Below, in pieces: positions 49,516-58,473 of a DNA stretch of 58,473 nucleotides; the first letter of the stretch is position 1; every line of letters begins with the position of its first letter. The position numbers were made by a program, and so were the translations under genes. The notes under the pieces are model-generated. The model ran no database searches. It had not been told where the DNA came from and worked only from the letters and a program-made list of their open reading frames with translations. This stretch comes from Phycisphaerales bacterium (lineage in GTDB: Bacteria > Planctomycetota > Phycisphaerae > Sedimentisphaerales > Anaerobacaceae). Location: the NCBI GenBank assembly GCA_003141275.1, contig PLLM01000073.1:1-58473 (forward strand), in the 5' to 3' direction.

Positions 49516-49827
49516 TTATTTTGTCCCCGCCGATTCGCGGGTGCCGGAAACCATACGGTCCTTCATCAGTCGGCCCATTTTGAACTTTACCGTCCTCTTC
49601 GCGGGAACATTCACTCGCTGCAATGTCTTGGGATTCTGCGCGACGCGCGACGCGCGGGTCCTGGTCTCGAATACCCCGAAGTCGCGAAACTCAAGCCGGT
49701 TGCCCTTCATCAGCTCCGCGGTCATCGTGTCGAGAAATGTCTGAATGATGCGCTTGACTGTTACCCGCTTTGCCTGTGTGTCTTTTGCGATACGATCGAT
49801 AAGTTCTTTTTTTGTAACCGTTGTCAT
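49516..49827 (-). CDS. HU/IHF-family DNA-binding protein
   Basis: TKKELIDRIA...IIQTFLDTMTAELMKGNRLEFRDFGVFETRTRASRVAQNPKTLQRVNVPAKRTVKFKMG. Confidence 0.94.
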   Translation of the reverse strand: MTTVTKKELIDRIAKDTQAKRVTVKRIIQTFLDTMTAELMKGNRLEFRDFGVFETRTRASRVAQNPKTLQRVNVPAKRTVKFKMGRLMKDRMVSGTRESAGTK

Positions 49828-50061
49828 ATGTTACCTCGCTTCAACGAACAGCATGTGGCAAATTAAATCCCTTGTCACCGAAAAACCACCGCCTGACCCT
49901 AACCCGCCTTGTTGACCATTCGGGTCCCATTGCCTGCCTCTGCAAATCCTGTTTAACCGTTGTCGCGGCAAATAAACCAGGTAGCCGCAAGTAACTATAC
50001 TATAACGACTTCTACGCAACAAGAATTTTTATTGAAAAAAATTTTCTTCGTTCAAAATCGC

Positions 50062-50090
50062 TTGACTATTCCGCGGATAAATTATAAATT
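50062..50090 (+). promoter_or_regulatory. Sigma70-like promoter of coaE
   Basis: TTGACT-17 nt-TAAATT, ~10 nt before the GTG start. Confidence 0.55.
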
Positions 50091-50099
50091 ACGGTCTCT

Positions 50100-50717
50100 G
50101 TGAACGCGCGAGGAAAAAAACCCGTGATTGGCATCTTGGGCGGTATGTACTCCGGCAAGAGCACAGTCGCTGCTGAGCTGGCAAAGCTCGGGTGCGCCGT
50201 TATCGATGCCGACTCCATATCTCATCAGCTACTCGAAGAAAAAGACGTTCTTAAAAAAATCGTCCGCGTATTCGGCAAAGAAATTCTCGACGACAAAGGC
50301 AAAATCGACAGGTCTGCCCTGGCAAACAGGGTCTTCGGCGACCCCGCAAAACTGGCCATCCTCACAGACATTCTACACCCTCTCATCATGGTTCGCGTCG
50401 AACAGTTGATAGCACAGTACAGCCCCCAGCCCGCTGTCAGGGCTATCGTTCTCGATATACCCCTTTTGGTTGAAGTTGACTGGGAAAAACGCTGCGATCG
50501 CACCATTTTTGTCGATTGCACACCCCCGATACGCCTTGAAAGGGCTAAGAATAAGGGTGCTTTCGAGGCCGACCAGCTAAAAATTCGCGAAAATCTTCAG
50601 ATTTCTCTGGACAAAAAGAAACGTATCGCCGATAATATCGTCGATAACAATTCCGACTTATCGGGCTTGTCCAAACAAATCGCGAGTATTTTCTCAACTA
50701 TTGTAGATAAAGGGTAA
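50100..50717 (+). CDS. coaE: Dephospho-CoA kinase
   Basis: IGILGGMYSGKSTVAAELAKLGCAVIDAD P-loop; GTG start. Confidence 0.93.
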   Translation: MNARGKKPVIGILGGMYSGKSTVAAELAKLGCAVIDADSISHQLLEEKDVLKKIVRVFGKEILDDKGKIDRSALANRVFGDPAKLAILTDILHPLIMVRVEQLIAQYSPQPAVRAIVLDIPLLVEVDWEKRCDRTIFVDCTPPIRLERAKNKGAFEADQLKIRENLQISLDKKKRIADNIVDNNSDLSGLSKQIASIFSTIVDKG

Positions 50718-51037
50718 GTGCAGTTCGGTTTGGATAAGCGTACCCGGTTTGGGGATACTGACATAACGCCTTAATACCAATTCAGCCATACTCAGCGCAG
50801 TAAAAATTTCACGCTGGGGCATGGAAAATCAGCTTGATATTGGCATCGGGGACAAAAACTGGCTGTTGGGCACCTGCGGATTACCGGGCATAACCCCCCA
50901 GGCAAATGAACGCCGATGGGCGGATGATAGAAAAATTAGGGCGATTTCACCTCAGGTTAAAGAACCCCCGCGAGGTTAAAACGGGCGGGATAACATTATT
51001 ACTTGTAACTTGGTTGTTGGCAGATATAGGAGCGAAT

Positions 51038-52525
51038 ATGATTAAAGGCAGCGGAAAGGGCAGAAGAAAAAAACGGGGTCAGGACGAGGCGGCAATCATC
51101 GAGCAGCCCAAACAACCCGAGCAGCCCGAACAGGCGCAAGTCGAAACTCAGCCCGTGGTCAATAACGAACCGCAGGCCGCCGTCCAGGTCGTCGATGAGA
51201 CCAATGGAACGCCAAAGACCGAGGCGGAATCCACTCACGAAAAATACGAGCGGGTAAAAAAGGGGCAACTGTACCTTACGGACCTTCAGAAGCTGAGCGT
51301 CTCCGAGCTTCACGAAATGGCCAAGAAGGACGGCATCACCGACTACACCGCCCTCAAAAAACAGGAGCTTATCTTCAGAATCCTCAAGGAACGCATCCGC
51401 CAGAACGGCCTGATGTATGGCGAGGGCGTCCTCGAAGTCCTCCCCGACGGCTACGGCTTCCTGCGCAACCCCGACTATAATTACCTCTCAAGCCCCGACG
51501 ATATTTACGTCTCGCCTTCTCAGATACGACGCTTCGGCCTGCGAACGGGCAACACCGTCTCGGGCCAGATTCGCCCGCCAAAAGATTCCGAAAAATACTT
51601 CGCTCTCCTACGCGTCGAGGCCATCAATTTCGAAGACCCCGACCGCCTCGCCGAAAAAACCGTCTTCAGCGACCTCACGCCCCTGCATCCGCTGGAACGA
51701 ATAATAATGGAGACAACCCCGGATGAGCTGAATATGCGCATAATCGACCTGGTGACTCCCGTCGGCAAGGGCCAGCGAGGACTCATCGTCGCGCCGCCAA
51801 GGACAGGCAAAACCGTCCTGCTCCAGAAAATGGCAAATGCCATATCAACCAATAACCCGCAAATCAAACTGATTGTGCTTTTGATTGACGAGCGACCGGA
51901 AGAAGTTACCGAAATGGAACGCAAAACCGCTCCCGATGTCGAGGTAATAAGTTCGACCTTCGATGAGCCGGCCGCCCGCCATTGCCAGGTCGCAGAAGTC
52001 GTCATCGAAAAAGCAAAACGAATGGTCGAATACGGCCACGACGTGGTCATCCTTTTGGATTCGATTACGCGATTAGCGAGGGCATACAACTCCGAAATGC
52101 CCCATTCAGGCAAAATCCTCACCGGCGGCGTTGACGCCAGCGCAATGCAGATGCCCAAAAAATTCTTCGGCGCAGCTCGAAAAGTCGAGGAAGGCGGCTC
52201 ATTGACCATTTTCGCCACCGCCCTCATCGACACCGGCTCCAAGATGGACGAAGTCATATTCGAGGAATTCAAGGCCACAGGCAATATGGAACTGCACTTA
52301 GACAGGAAGCTTGTTGACCGCCGCGTCTATCCCGCAATCGACATCAGCAGAAGCGGAACCAGAAGAGAGGAACTCCTGCTTGCCCCCAAAGAGCTTGCCC
52401 TTACCTATCGGCTGCGAAGAGTGCTCAGCGAAATGAACCACGTCGAAGCCATAGAGCTGCTCAAGGGCCGCCTGGCAAAGTGCAAAACCAATGCGGAATT
52501 CCTTATGACAATGAACCTCGACTAA
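51038..52525 (+). CDS. rho: Transcription termination factor Rho
   Basis: Rho_N + [48 protein letters not shown] before ATG 51038 (ORF open from 50906). Confidence 0.97.
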   Translation: MIKGSGKGRRKKRGQDEAAIIEQPKQPEQPEQAQVETQPVVNNEPQAAVQVVDETNGTPKTEAESTHEKYERVKKGQLYLTDLQKLSVSELHEMAKKDGITDYTALKKQELIFRILKERIRQNGLMYGEGVLEVLPDGYGFLRNPDYNYLSSPDDIYVSPSQIRRFGLRTGNTVSGQIRPPKDSEKYFALLRVEAINFEDPDRLAEKTVFSDLTPLHPLERIIMETTPDELNMRIIDLVTPVGKGQRGLIVAPPRTGKTVLLQKMANAISTNNPQIKLIVLLIDERPEEVTEMERKTAPDVEVISSTFDEPAARHCQVAEVVIEKAKRMVEYGHDVVILLDSITRLARAYNSEMPHSGKILTGGVDASAMQMPKKFFGAARKVEEGGSLTIFATALIDTGSKMDEVIFEEFKATGNMELHLDRKLVDRRVYPAIDISRSGTRREELLLAPKELALTYRLRRVLSEMNHVEAIELLKGRLAKCKTNAEFLMTMNLD

Positions 52526-52565
52526 CCGCTTTGCTTTACATTACGCGGTTGTTTGATTAAGATTA

Positions 52566-52600
52566 AATTCCGGCAGGTAAGCGCCTGCCGGAATTTTTTA
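52566..52600 (+). terminator. Intrinsic terminator after rho
   Basis: AATTCCGGCAGG-taagcg-CCTGCCGGAATT followed by TTTTTA; 12-bp perfect stem. Confidence 0.88.
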
Positions 52601-52625
52601 TTTCAGGGCATCTTTTGGGCGTTAT

Positions 52626-55600
52626 ATGGCTGAAGAATTGAGCAAAGTTTACGAACCTAAGAACATCGAGCAGCAGGCAGCTCAAATCTGGGCCGCGGGT
52701 AATTATTTTCACGCTGAACCCGACGGCGCGAAGCGAAAACCTTACACCATCGTCATACCCCCGCCCAATGTTACCGCCGCACTGCACCTGGGCCACGCCC
52801 TCAATAACACCCTTCAGGATATCCTCATTCGCTATCACAGGATGCTGGGCCTAAATACCCTCTGGATGCCCGGCACAGACCACGCAGGCATCGCGACTCA
52901 AACCGTCGTCGAAAAAAGAATCCTCGCGGAAGAAGGCAAAAAACGCACCGATTTCAAACGCGATGAATTTGTCGCCCGCGTCCAGGCCTGGAAAGATGAA
53001 TACGAAGTTCGAATCATCGAACAGTTAAAGGCGATGGGCTGCTCCTGCGACTGGCAGCGGACACGTTTCACAATGGACGAAACCTGCGCCAAAGCAGTCA
53101 GGGCCACATTCTTCAAACTCTTCAAAGATGGCTTAATATATAGAGGCAAACGCCTTGTCAACTGGGACCCCGCCACGCAAACCGTGCTTGCCGATGATGA
53201 AGTCGAACACGAGACAATCCAGGGCAACTTCTGGTATCTGCGTTACCCGCTCACCGAGCCGGTCATTGTGGATGGCAAGCGCATTGAGTATGTAACAGTC
53301 GCGACCACTCGTCCCGAAACTATGCTGGGCGATACAGCAGTGGCGATGAATCCGGGCGACCCAAGGGCAAAAGTCCTCGTGGGTAAATCAGTCCGCCTGC
53401 CAATCGTCGGCAGAATCATCCCCATCATCGCCGACGAACACGTTGTTTTGCCAAATCCCAATAGCGAAGATGAAAAAGCCAAATTCTCAACCGGCTTCCT
53501 GAAAGTTACCCCCGCCCACGACCCCGATGACTGGGCAATTGGCCAAAGACATAAACTCGAAGTAATCAACGTAATGGCGCCCGATGGCTCAATCAGCGAT
53601 AAATTCGGCTGGACCGACTGGGAGCAAATCAAAAACCCCGATGCCGAAAACCTCCTCGGTATGGATCGCTTCGAGGCACGCGAGGCAATCGTAGAATGGT
53701 TCCGCGAGGAAGGCCTTCTCGAAGAGGTTCGACCATACGCCCACGAAGTAGGCCACAGCTACCGAAGCCACGTCCCCATCGAGCCCTATTTGTCCGACCA
53801 GTGGTATATCGCGGTGAAAAAACCGATTGACCATCTCGCCAAAAAATTCGGCACAGGCCTGATTGAAGAAACCGATGTGCCGGTCAATTCATTAGCGGGT
53901 CTTGCGTTGAAGCCGCTTTTGGATGGCCGATTGAAATTCATCCCCGAACGTTACGCCAAAACATATCAGGCCTGGCTCGAAAACCTCCGCGACTGGCCAA
54001 TCAGCAGACAGCTCTGGTGGGGACATCAAATACCAGTGTGGTCGTTAGCTTTCAATACTGCGCATTTTCAATCAGAACATGAAACAGACGATGCTTATAA
54101 GAAAGAATACCTAAAGCTTTTGGATGACTTTTTAGTATCGTGCAAAATTGAAAATGATGTACATCACGAAGATTTTGGTGAAATATTAGATTACTCTTCC
54201 TTTGCTTTACGCATTTGCGCTCAGTCCCCAAAAGCACAAGAGGCTCTGAATTTACTTGTTAAAATGTCTCTGGGCATGAAAAGAGTTAAAAACCGCAATG
54301 AGGACAAAGAGTTAAAAAGCACATTTGCAAATAAATTTTCTACAGATGCATTAGAAAATGCTCTCAAATTAAAAGTGAAACTGGTGTCCTTAAAGCAAGA
54401 TGAAGATGTTCTCGATACCTGGTTTTCTTCGGCTCTTTGGCCTTTCAGCACTCTGGGCTGGCCGGATGAGTCGCCGGTATTGAAAACCTTCTATCCAGGC
54501 GATGTCCTCTGCACCGCCCGCGAAATCATCACGCTTTGGGTCTCGCGTATGGTGATGATGGGACAATACTGCGCAGGCGATATACCGTTCAAAGATGTGT
54601 ATATCCACGCGATGATACAGGATGGCGAAGGCCGGAAAATGTCCAAAAGCTTGGGTAACGGCATCGACCCCCTCGTCGCAATCAACAGCCACGGCGCAGA
54701 TGCAATGCGATTCACCCTTGCCAGTATGGCCACCGACACGCAGGATATCCGAATGCCCGTCGCGCAAATGACGCTGCCAGATGGCAGGGTCGAAAACACC
54801 TCGCCGAAATTAGACGTCGGCAGAAATTTCTGTAACAAGCTCTGGAACGCCTCGCGCTTCGCGATGATGAACCTCGAAGGCACTGACCACGCCGGCTTCG
54901 ATAAAAACAAATTAGCGATTACCGACAAATGGATTTTGTCTCGACTCGCAAGAACCATTTCCGAAGTTACTGCGGGTCTCGACGCCTTCAAATACAACGA
55001 GCCCCTAAACGCGATTTACAAATTCTTCTGGAACGATTTCTGCGACTGGTATCTCGAATGGGCAAAGCCGAGAATGTCCGCCTCGCCTACGGCGAGAGCC
55101 GAGGCGGGCGAGACCTCGCCTTTATGCGGGTTCGATGCTTCGCAAAAACCCATTGCCCAGAATGTCCTCGCCTTCGTCCTTGACCAGACACTGCGACTTC
55201 TGCACCCGTTTGTGCCGTTTATCACCGAGGGCATCTTTCAGAAACTAAATGAACTTGCCCCCGCGCGAGGCCTTAAAGGAATTGCGGAATTAAAAGACGC
55301 AAAGGCATTAGTCATAGCCGACTGGCCAAAACGAATTGACACCCTGTTCAATGAGCAGATTGAGCAGCAAATCGACAATATCCAGACCGTTGTCCGCTGC
55401 GTCCGCGACATACGAAGCAGATGCAACATTCCGCCGAGCGCAAAACTAATCGTCTCCGTCAATGCGCCGCAGGACTTATCAGGAATCCTGAACTCCGACG
55501 CCGGCCTTCTCTGCCAGATTGCTAATCTCAAAGAATTCAGCGCATCCCTCTCGGCCCCCAAACCCAAAAACGCCGCCGCCGCAATCGCCGGACAAATGCA

Positions 55601-55826
55601 GATTTATGTTCACGACGCGATAGATGTCGTTGCCGAGCGAAAACGCCTGACCAAACAGAAAGAACAAATCGAAGGAGCGAAAAAAAGCGTCGAAGCCAAA
55701 CTTGCCAACGAAAACTTCATAGCAAGGGCAAAACCCGAAGTTGTCGCCCAGACCAAAGAAAAAATGGCTGAATACACCGAACAGTTAAAGGCCGTCGAAA
55801 AACACCTGGCCGAATTGATTGATTAA
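52626..55826 (+). CDS. valS: Valyl-tRNA synthetase with in-frame insertions
   Basis: PPPNVTAALHLGHALNNTLQD (HIGH), GRKMSKSLGNGIDPL (KMSKS), C-terminal coiled coil. Confidence 0.97.
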   Translation: MAEELSKVYEPKNIEQQAAQIWAAGNYFHAEPDGAKRKPYTIVIPPPNVTAALHLGHALNNTLQDILIRYHRMLGLNTLWMPGTDHAGIATQTVVEKRILAEEGKKRTDFKRDEFVARVQAWKDEYEVRIIEQLKAMGCSCDWQRTRFTMDETCAKAVRATFFKLFKDGLIYRGKRLVNWDPATQTVLADDEVEHETIQGNFWYLRYPLTEPVIVDGKRIEYVTVATTRPETMLGDTAVAMNPGDPRAKVLVGKSVRLPIVGRIIPIIADEHVVLPNPNSEDEKAKFSTGFLKVTPAHDPDDWAIGQRHKLEVINVMAPDGSISDKFGWTDWEQIKNPDAENLLGMDRFEAREAIVEWFREEGLLEEVRPYAHEVGHSYRSHVPIEPYLSDQWYIAVKKPIDHLAKKFGTGLIEETDVPVNSLAGLALKPLLDGRLKFIPERYAKTYQAWLENLRDWPISRQLWWGHQIPVWSLAFNTAHFQSEHETDDAYKKEYLKLLDDFLVSCKIENDVHHEDFGEILDYSSFALRICAQSPKAQEALNLLVKMSLGMKRVKNRNEDKELKSTFANKFSTDALENALKLKVKLVSLKQDEDVLDTWFSSALWPFSTLGWPDESPVLKTFYPGDVLCTAREIITLWVSRMVMMGQYCAGDIPFKDVYIHAMIQDGEGRKMSKSLGNGIDPLVAINSHGADAMRFTLASMATDTQDIRMPVAQMTLPDGRVENTSPKLDVGRNFCNKLWNASRFAMMNLEGTDHAGFDKNKLAITDKWILSRLARTISEVTAGLDAFKYNEPLNAIYKFFWNDFCDWYLEWAKPRMSASPTARAEAGETSPLCGFDASQKPIAQNVLAFVLDQTLRLLHPFVPFITEGIFQKLNELAPARGLKGIAELKDAKALVIADWPKRIDTLFNEQIEQQIDNIQTVVRCVRDIRSRCNIPPSAKLIVSVNAPQDLSGILNSDAGLLCQIANLKEFSASLSAPKPKNAAAAIAGQMQIYVHDAIDVVAERKRLTKQKEQIEGAKKSVEAKLANENFIARAKPEVVAQTKEKMAEYTEQLKAVEKHLAELID
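54041..54390 (+). other. AT-rich in-frame insertion within valS
   Basis: Hand count 103/300 G+C (about 34%) for 54061-54360 versus 34/60 (57%) just upstream; encodes ~75-80 extra aa between WWGHQIPVW and DEDVLDTWFSS. Confidence 0.7.
55077..55128 (+). repeat. Palindromic repeat embedded in the valS reading frame
   Basis: GTCCGCCTCGCCTACGGCGAGAGCCGAGGCGGGCGAGACCTCGCC: nested inverted arms; encodes SASPTARAEAGETSP. Confidence 0.65.
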
Positions 55827-55838
55827 AAGGGGAGCGGG

Positions 55839-56234
55839 ATGGAAATCGAAGTCGAACTTTCGAAAATAATAATAAACGAGTCATCCGACCAGCAGATAAT
55901 CGTCCTCAAGGAACGCTACGGCCAGCGAAGTTTCCCCATCGTCATCGGCATCGTCGAAATCTTCGCCATCGACCGCCGGCTCAAAGGCATCCAGCCCCCC
56001 CGGCCCATGACCCACGACCTGCTCGACAACATTATCGGCTCCCTCGGCGCACGCGTCGAAAGAATAATCATCAACGACATCCGCAACCACACCTTCTACG
56101 CCAGGATAGTCCTCAGCTTGAACGGCAAAACCGTCGAAGTTGATTCGCGACCCTCCGATGCAATCGCCCTCGGCGCCGCCTCAGGCTCGCCTATTTTTGT
56201 GGCTGAGCAGGTTTTCGACAAGATTCTGGGCTGA
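55839..56234 (+). CDS. Bifunctional nuclease family (DUF151)
   Basis: VLKERYGQRSFPIVIGIVEIFAIDRRLKG...RPMTHDLLDNIIGSLGARVERIIINDI...VDSRPSDAIALG. Confidence 0.93.
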   Translation: MEIEVELSKIIINESSDQQIIVLKERYGQRSFPIVIGIVEIFAIDRRLKGIQPPRPMTHDLLDNIIGSLGARVERIIINDIRNHTFYARIVLSLNGKTVEVDSRPSDAIALGAASGSPIFVAEQVFDKILG

Positions 56235-56775
56235 ATAAACTCGATATAATCAATAGGCCCACCGCCGCGCACAACATCGAATCCGCCACGTTAAATGCGG
56301 GCCAGTGTTTCCCCGGCCAATACATAACGTCGATAAAATCCCGCACTAACCCACCGTTGAACGCCCGGTCGTAAAGATTGCCCGATACGCCGCCCGCGAA
56401 TAACGCCAGCGCGACAACAACAATTTTGCGCTCTCCCCGCGCGAATATGAATACCGCCAAAATCACCGCCAGCGCAACCATCGATATCGACACAAGCATT
56501 ACCCGATGCCCCTCAGCTATCCCGAACGCCGCCCCCGTATTCACCGCTAATTGCAGCCGCAGAAAACCGTCTATTATTGCTATACCCTGTCTCTGCACAT
56601 TTTCAAGCCAGGCGAACACCACGCTTTTCGTCCACAAATCAAACGCCAGACCCCCTGCGAAGATTGACCAGAATATTAAATGGCGAATTCCGGAGGACGG
56701 AGGACAGACAACAGATGTGCAGTTCTCTGCTTTCTGTTCTCTGTCTTCAGTCCTCAGTCCTCTATCATCTGTCAT
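56191..56775 (-). CDS. lspA: Lipoprotein signal peptidase (signal peptidase II)
   Basis: DLWTKSVVFAW, NTGAAFGIAEGH, GGVSGNLYDRAFNGGLVRDFIDV, FNVADSMLCAAVGLLI; true start may be downstream of the repeat-derived N-terminus. Confidence 0.93.
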   Translation of the reverse strand: MTDDRGLRTEDREQKAENCTSVVCPPSSGIRHLIFWSIFAGGLAFDLWTKSVVFAWLENVQRQGIAIIDGFLRLQLAVNTGAAFGIAEGHRVMLVSISMVALAVILAVFIFARGERKIVVVALALFAGGVSGNLYDRAFNGGLVRDFIDVMYWPGKHWPAFNVADSMLCAAVGLLIISSLFSPESCRKPAQPQK

Positions 56776-56790
56776 CAGTCCTCTGATTAT
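56685..56790. repeat. Degenerate ~7-bp tandem repeat tract overlapping the lspA 5' end
   Basis: ctctgctttctgttctctgtcttcagtcctcagtcctctatcatctgtcatcagtcctctg. Confidence 0.7.
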
Positions 56791-57767
56791 TACTTCGAGT
56801 ATTTCTCTATCAGTTTGGTAAGCCGGTCACTTCTCGGCTGGTCGGGTTTGATGCTCAATGACTGTCGCCACAATTCCACCGCCTGCGCCTTCAGGCCCGC
56901 GTCTTCTTCCGCGAGCGCCTTGGTCATATACGCCACACCAAGCCCACGGTACGCCTCCCAGTCCATATTGTTTACCTTAATGGCCTGCCTGTAATTATTG
57001 ACGGCCTGATTTACGTCGCCTGACTGCAGAAAACAATAACCCAGATACTGATACGCGGAACTATTCCCCGGCTGCAGCTGAGTTACCGTCACAAACAATT
57101 CCCTCGCCGGCTCTACGCGTTTCGTCCGCAGATACGCCACCGCAAGTGACATCATCACCCCGGTGTCATTGCTGTTCATCTCCAGCGCACGCTTGTATGA
57201 CCGCACCGACTGCTCGTAATCCTTCTGCGAGTCGTATATGTTGCCCAAAAGCTGGTGAAGCTCGCCGGCATTCGGGTCTATCCGCTCCGCCCTTTTCCCA
57301 TAAGTAATTGCCTGGTTGTAATCATTTATCTCGTAAAGACACTTCGCGGTATTCAGGTTCGCCCCAAAATGGCCGGGCTTCAGCTCGCACGCCCTGCGAT
57401 ACGCCTTGACCGCCAGCGCAAACTCCTTCATCGTCTGATATACGCGTCCCAAACTGAAATAATCCCTGAACGACCACGGGTTAAGCCGGGTCGCCGCGTC
57501 ATATGATGCCGCGCTCTTCTGATAATCCTCCTTCTGCTCGTAAATCTCCCCCAGCATCGAGTACGCCAGCGAGAACCGCTTGTCGGCCCTCGTCGCCTGG
57601 TCGAGTTTCACGATGGCCTTGTCGTTCTCGTTAAGCTCCTTTAGCGACATCGCGTCAACGTATAGCTCCACCGCCTGCTGCCGGCCCGTGCAACCCCCGG
57701 CCAACTGCAATACGACACACGCCATCGCTAACAGAGCCAATAATCGAACGCCCATTCTTTCGGACAC
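56790..57767 (-). CDS. TPR-repeat lipoprotein
   Basis: Lipobox LQLAGGC; serial TPRs (LAYSMLGEIYEQKEDYQKSAASYDAATRLNP...). Confidence 0.88.
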   Translation of the reverse strand: MSERMGVRLLALLAMACVVLQLAGGCTGRQQAVELYVDAMSLKELNENDKAIVKLDQATRADKRFSLAYSMLGEIYEQKEDYQKSAASYDAATRLNPWSFRDYFSLGRVYQTMKEFALAVKAYRRACELKPGHFGANLNTAKCLYEINDYNQAITYGKRAERIDPNAGELHQLLGNIYDSQKDYEQSVRSYKRALEMNSNDTGVMMSLAVAYLRTKRVEPARELFVTVTQLQPGNSSAYQYLGYCFLQSGDVNQAVNNYRQAIKVNNMDWEAYRGLGVAYMTKALAEEDAGLKAQAVELWRQSLSIKPDQPRSDRLTKLIEKYSK

Positions 57768-57960
57768 CCCGTTTACCTCATCTAAAACTCAACTCAAAAA
57801 ACAACCCTTATTTGCAATATATCGTCACAATACGCTGCAAAACCTCAAATTATATCGTGATAACCAAATCTGTCAAAACCTTTCGCCCTCCCGCCCGTAT
57901 CCCCCAAACCCCATTGGAAAATTCATTTCGCCCACGCCCAATCTTCGATGTTGATTATTC

Positions 57961-58076
57961 CCGGCAAATGCTTTAATATCTTCCGTTTACCTGTTAAGTA
58001 GTGGAATTCTTTATCTCGTCTCGGCGTAGGCGTTGCTGGGACCACCGAAAGAATAGAAACGCCAAGCCGTAGCCGG
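57961..58076 (+). ncRNA. Candidate structured 5' leader of yajC
   Basis: CCGGC 57961-57965/GCCGG 58072-58076; CGGC-gta-GGCGTT 58022-58034/AACGCC-aa-GCCG 58058-58069; ATTCTTT 58006-58012 complementary to AAAGAAT 58048-58054. Confidence 0.45.
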
Positions 58077-58090
58077 AAAGGAACGTGAAT

Positions 58091-58473
58091 ATGGAAAATT
58101 TGTGGATAATAGCACAGGCGACCGAAACGCAGGGCCAGTCGGAAATCCCGGCCGAACCGGTAGGGCAAAGCCAGACCACAACCGGAACTATGACGGTTGC
58201 CGACCCAAACACCGCACGACCAGCCGCCCCTATGAGTTCACAGTCAAACTACATGCAGTTGCTTTTCATCGGCGGAATTTTCGTGGTTATGTACTTTATC
58301 CTCTTCCGCGAACCCCGAAAACGACAGAGACAGCAGCAGCAGATGGTTCAGTCCATCAAAAAGAACGACAAAGTCAGGACCGTCGGCGGAATTATCGGAA
58401 CCGTCGTCGATGTCAAAGACGACGAGATTGTGCTAAAAGTCGATGAGTCGAACAATACCAAAATCAGGATTAT
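58091..58473 (+). CDS. yajC: Preprotein translocase subunit YajC (3' end outside window)
   Basis: MENLWIIAQATETQ...NYMQLLFIGGIFVVMYFILFREPRKRQRQQQQMVQSIKKNDKVRTVGGIIGTVVDVKDDEIVLKVDESNNTKIRI; frame open to window end, missing from the ORF track. Confidence 0.92.
   Translation, partial: MENLWIIAQATETQGQSEIPAEPVGQSQTTTGTMTVADPNTARPAAPMSSQSNYMQLLFIGGIFVVMYFILFREPRKRQRQQQQMVQSIKKNDKVRTVGGIIGTVVDVKDDEIVLKVDESNNTKIRI

Noticed and set aside
51520-52284. 254-aa minus-strand ORF
   Set aside because: Antisense to rho catalytic core; no recognisable domain.
58021-58080. Resemblance of the yajC leader (CCACCGAAAGAATAGAAACGCCAAGCC) to class I c-di-GMP riboswitch
   Set aside because: Only the GAAA and the ACGCxAAGCC-like string match; the required two-helix arrangement does not fit.
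1-58473. CRISPR array, rRNA, tRNA, integrase or transposase genes
   Set aside because: Looked for by eye; no regularly spaced direct repeats, tRNA-like cloverleaf/TTC motifs or recombinase signatures were recognised. A computational scan would be needed to exclude degenerate copies.

Overview
The window is 58,473 bp of dense bacterial chromosome. It is probably from a Planctomycetota/Phycisphaerae-like Gram-negative, inferred from gene content and protein flavour; no search was run. Left to right it contains: a surface-polysaccharide cluster (rfbB 3' part, glycosyltransferases, a CDP-glycerol-transferase-like and LicC-like pair, an acyltransferase, a methyltransferase); lipid A/LPS genes (lpxI, lpxD, GT9); uvrB-nadC-birA followed by a single-ORF LipB-LipA fusion; a TldE/TldD pair with a Tat-signal-bearing TldD; glnS; two hypotheticals; a half-size TSUP transporter; an RMD1/DUF155 protein; trpC, DUF1844 and smpB; an 819-aa MetF+MetV+pterin-methyltransferase fusion; a TPP riboswitch with thiS-thiG-dapF-thiH; a Cus/Czc-type metal efflux locus with a CsoR-family repressor between two TolC paralogues; a lipoprotein nucleoside hydrolase; gcvT-gcvH-gcvPA-gcvPB; a LamG protein between an HNH gene and a remnant of a second HNH gene; csp, HU, coaE, rho, valS (with an AT-rich insertion and a palindromic repeat inside the ORF), a DUF151 nuclease, lspA, a TPR protein and the start of yajC behind a structured leader. 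The strongest items for follow-up are the three-domain C1 enzyme, the LipB-LipA fusion with a tandem repeat at its joint, the two valS insertions, the HNH-tail duplication, the CsoR operator placed inside its own promoter, and the yajC leader. No CRISPR array, rRNA or tRNA gene was recognised.
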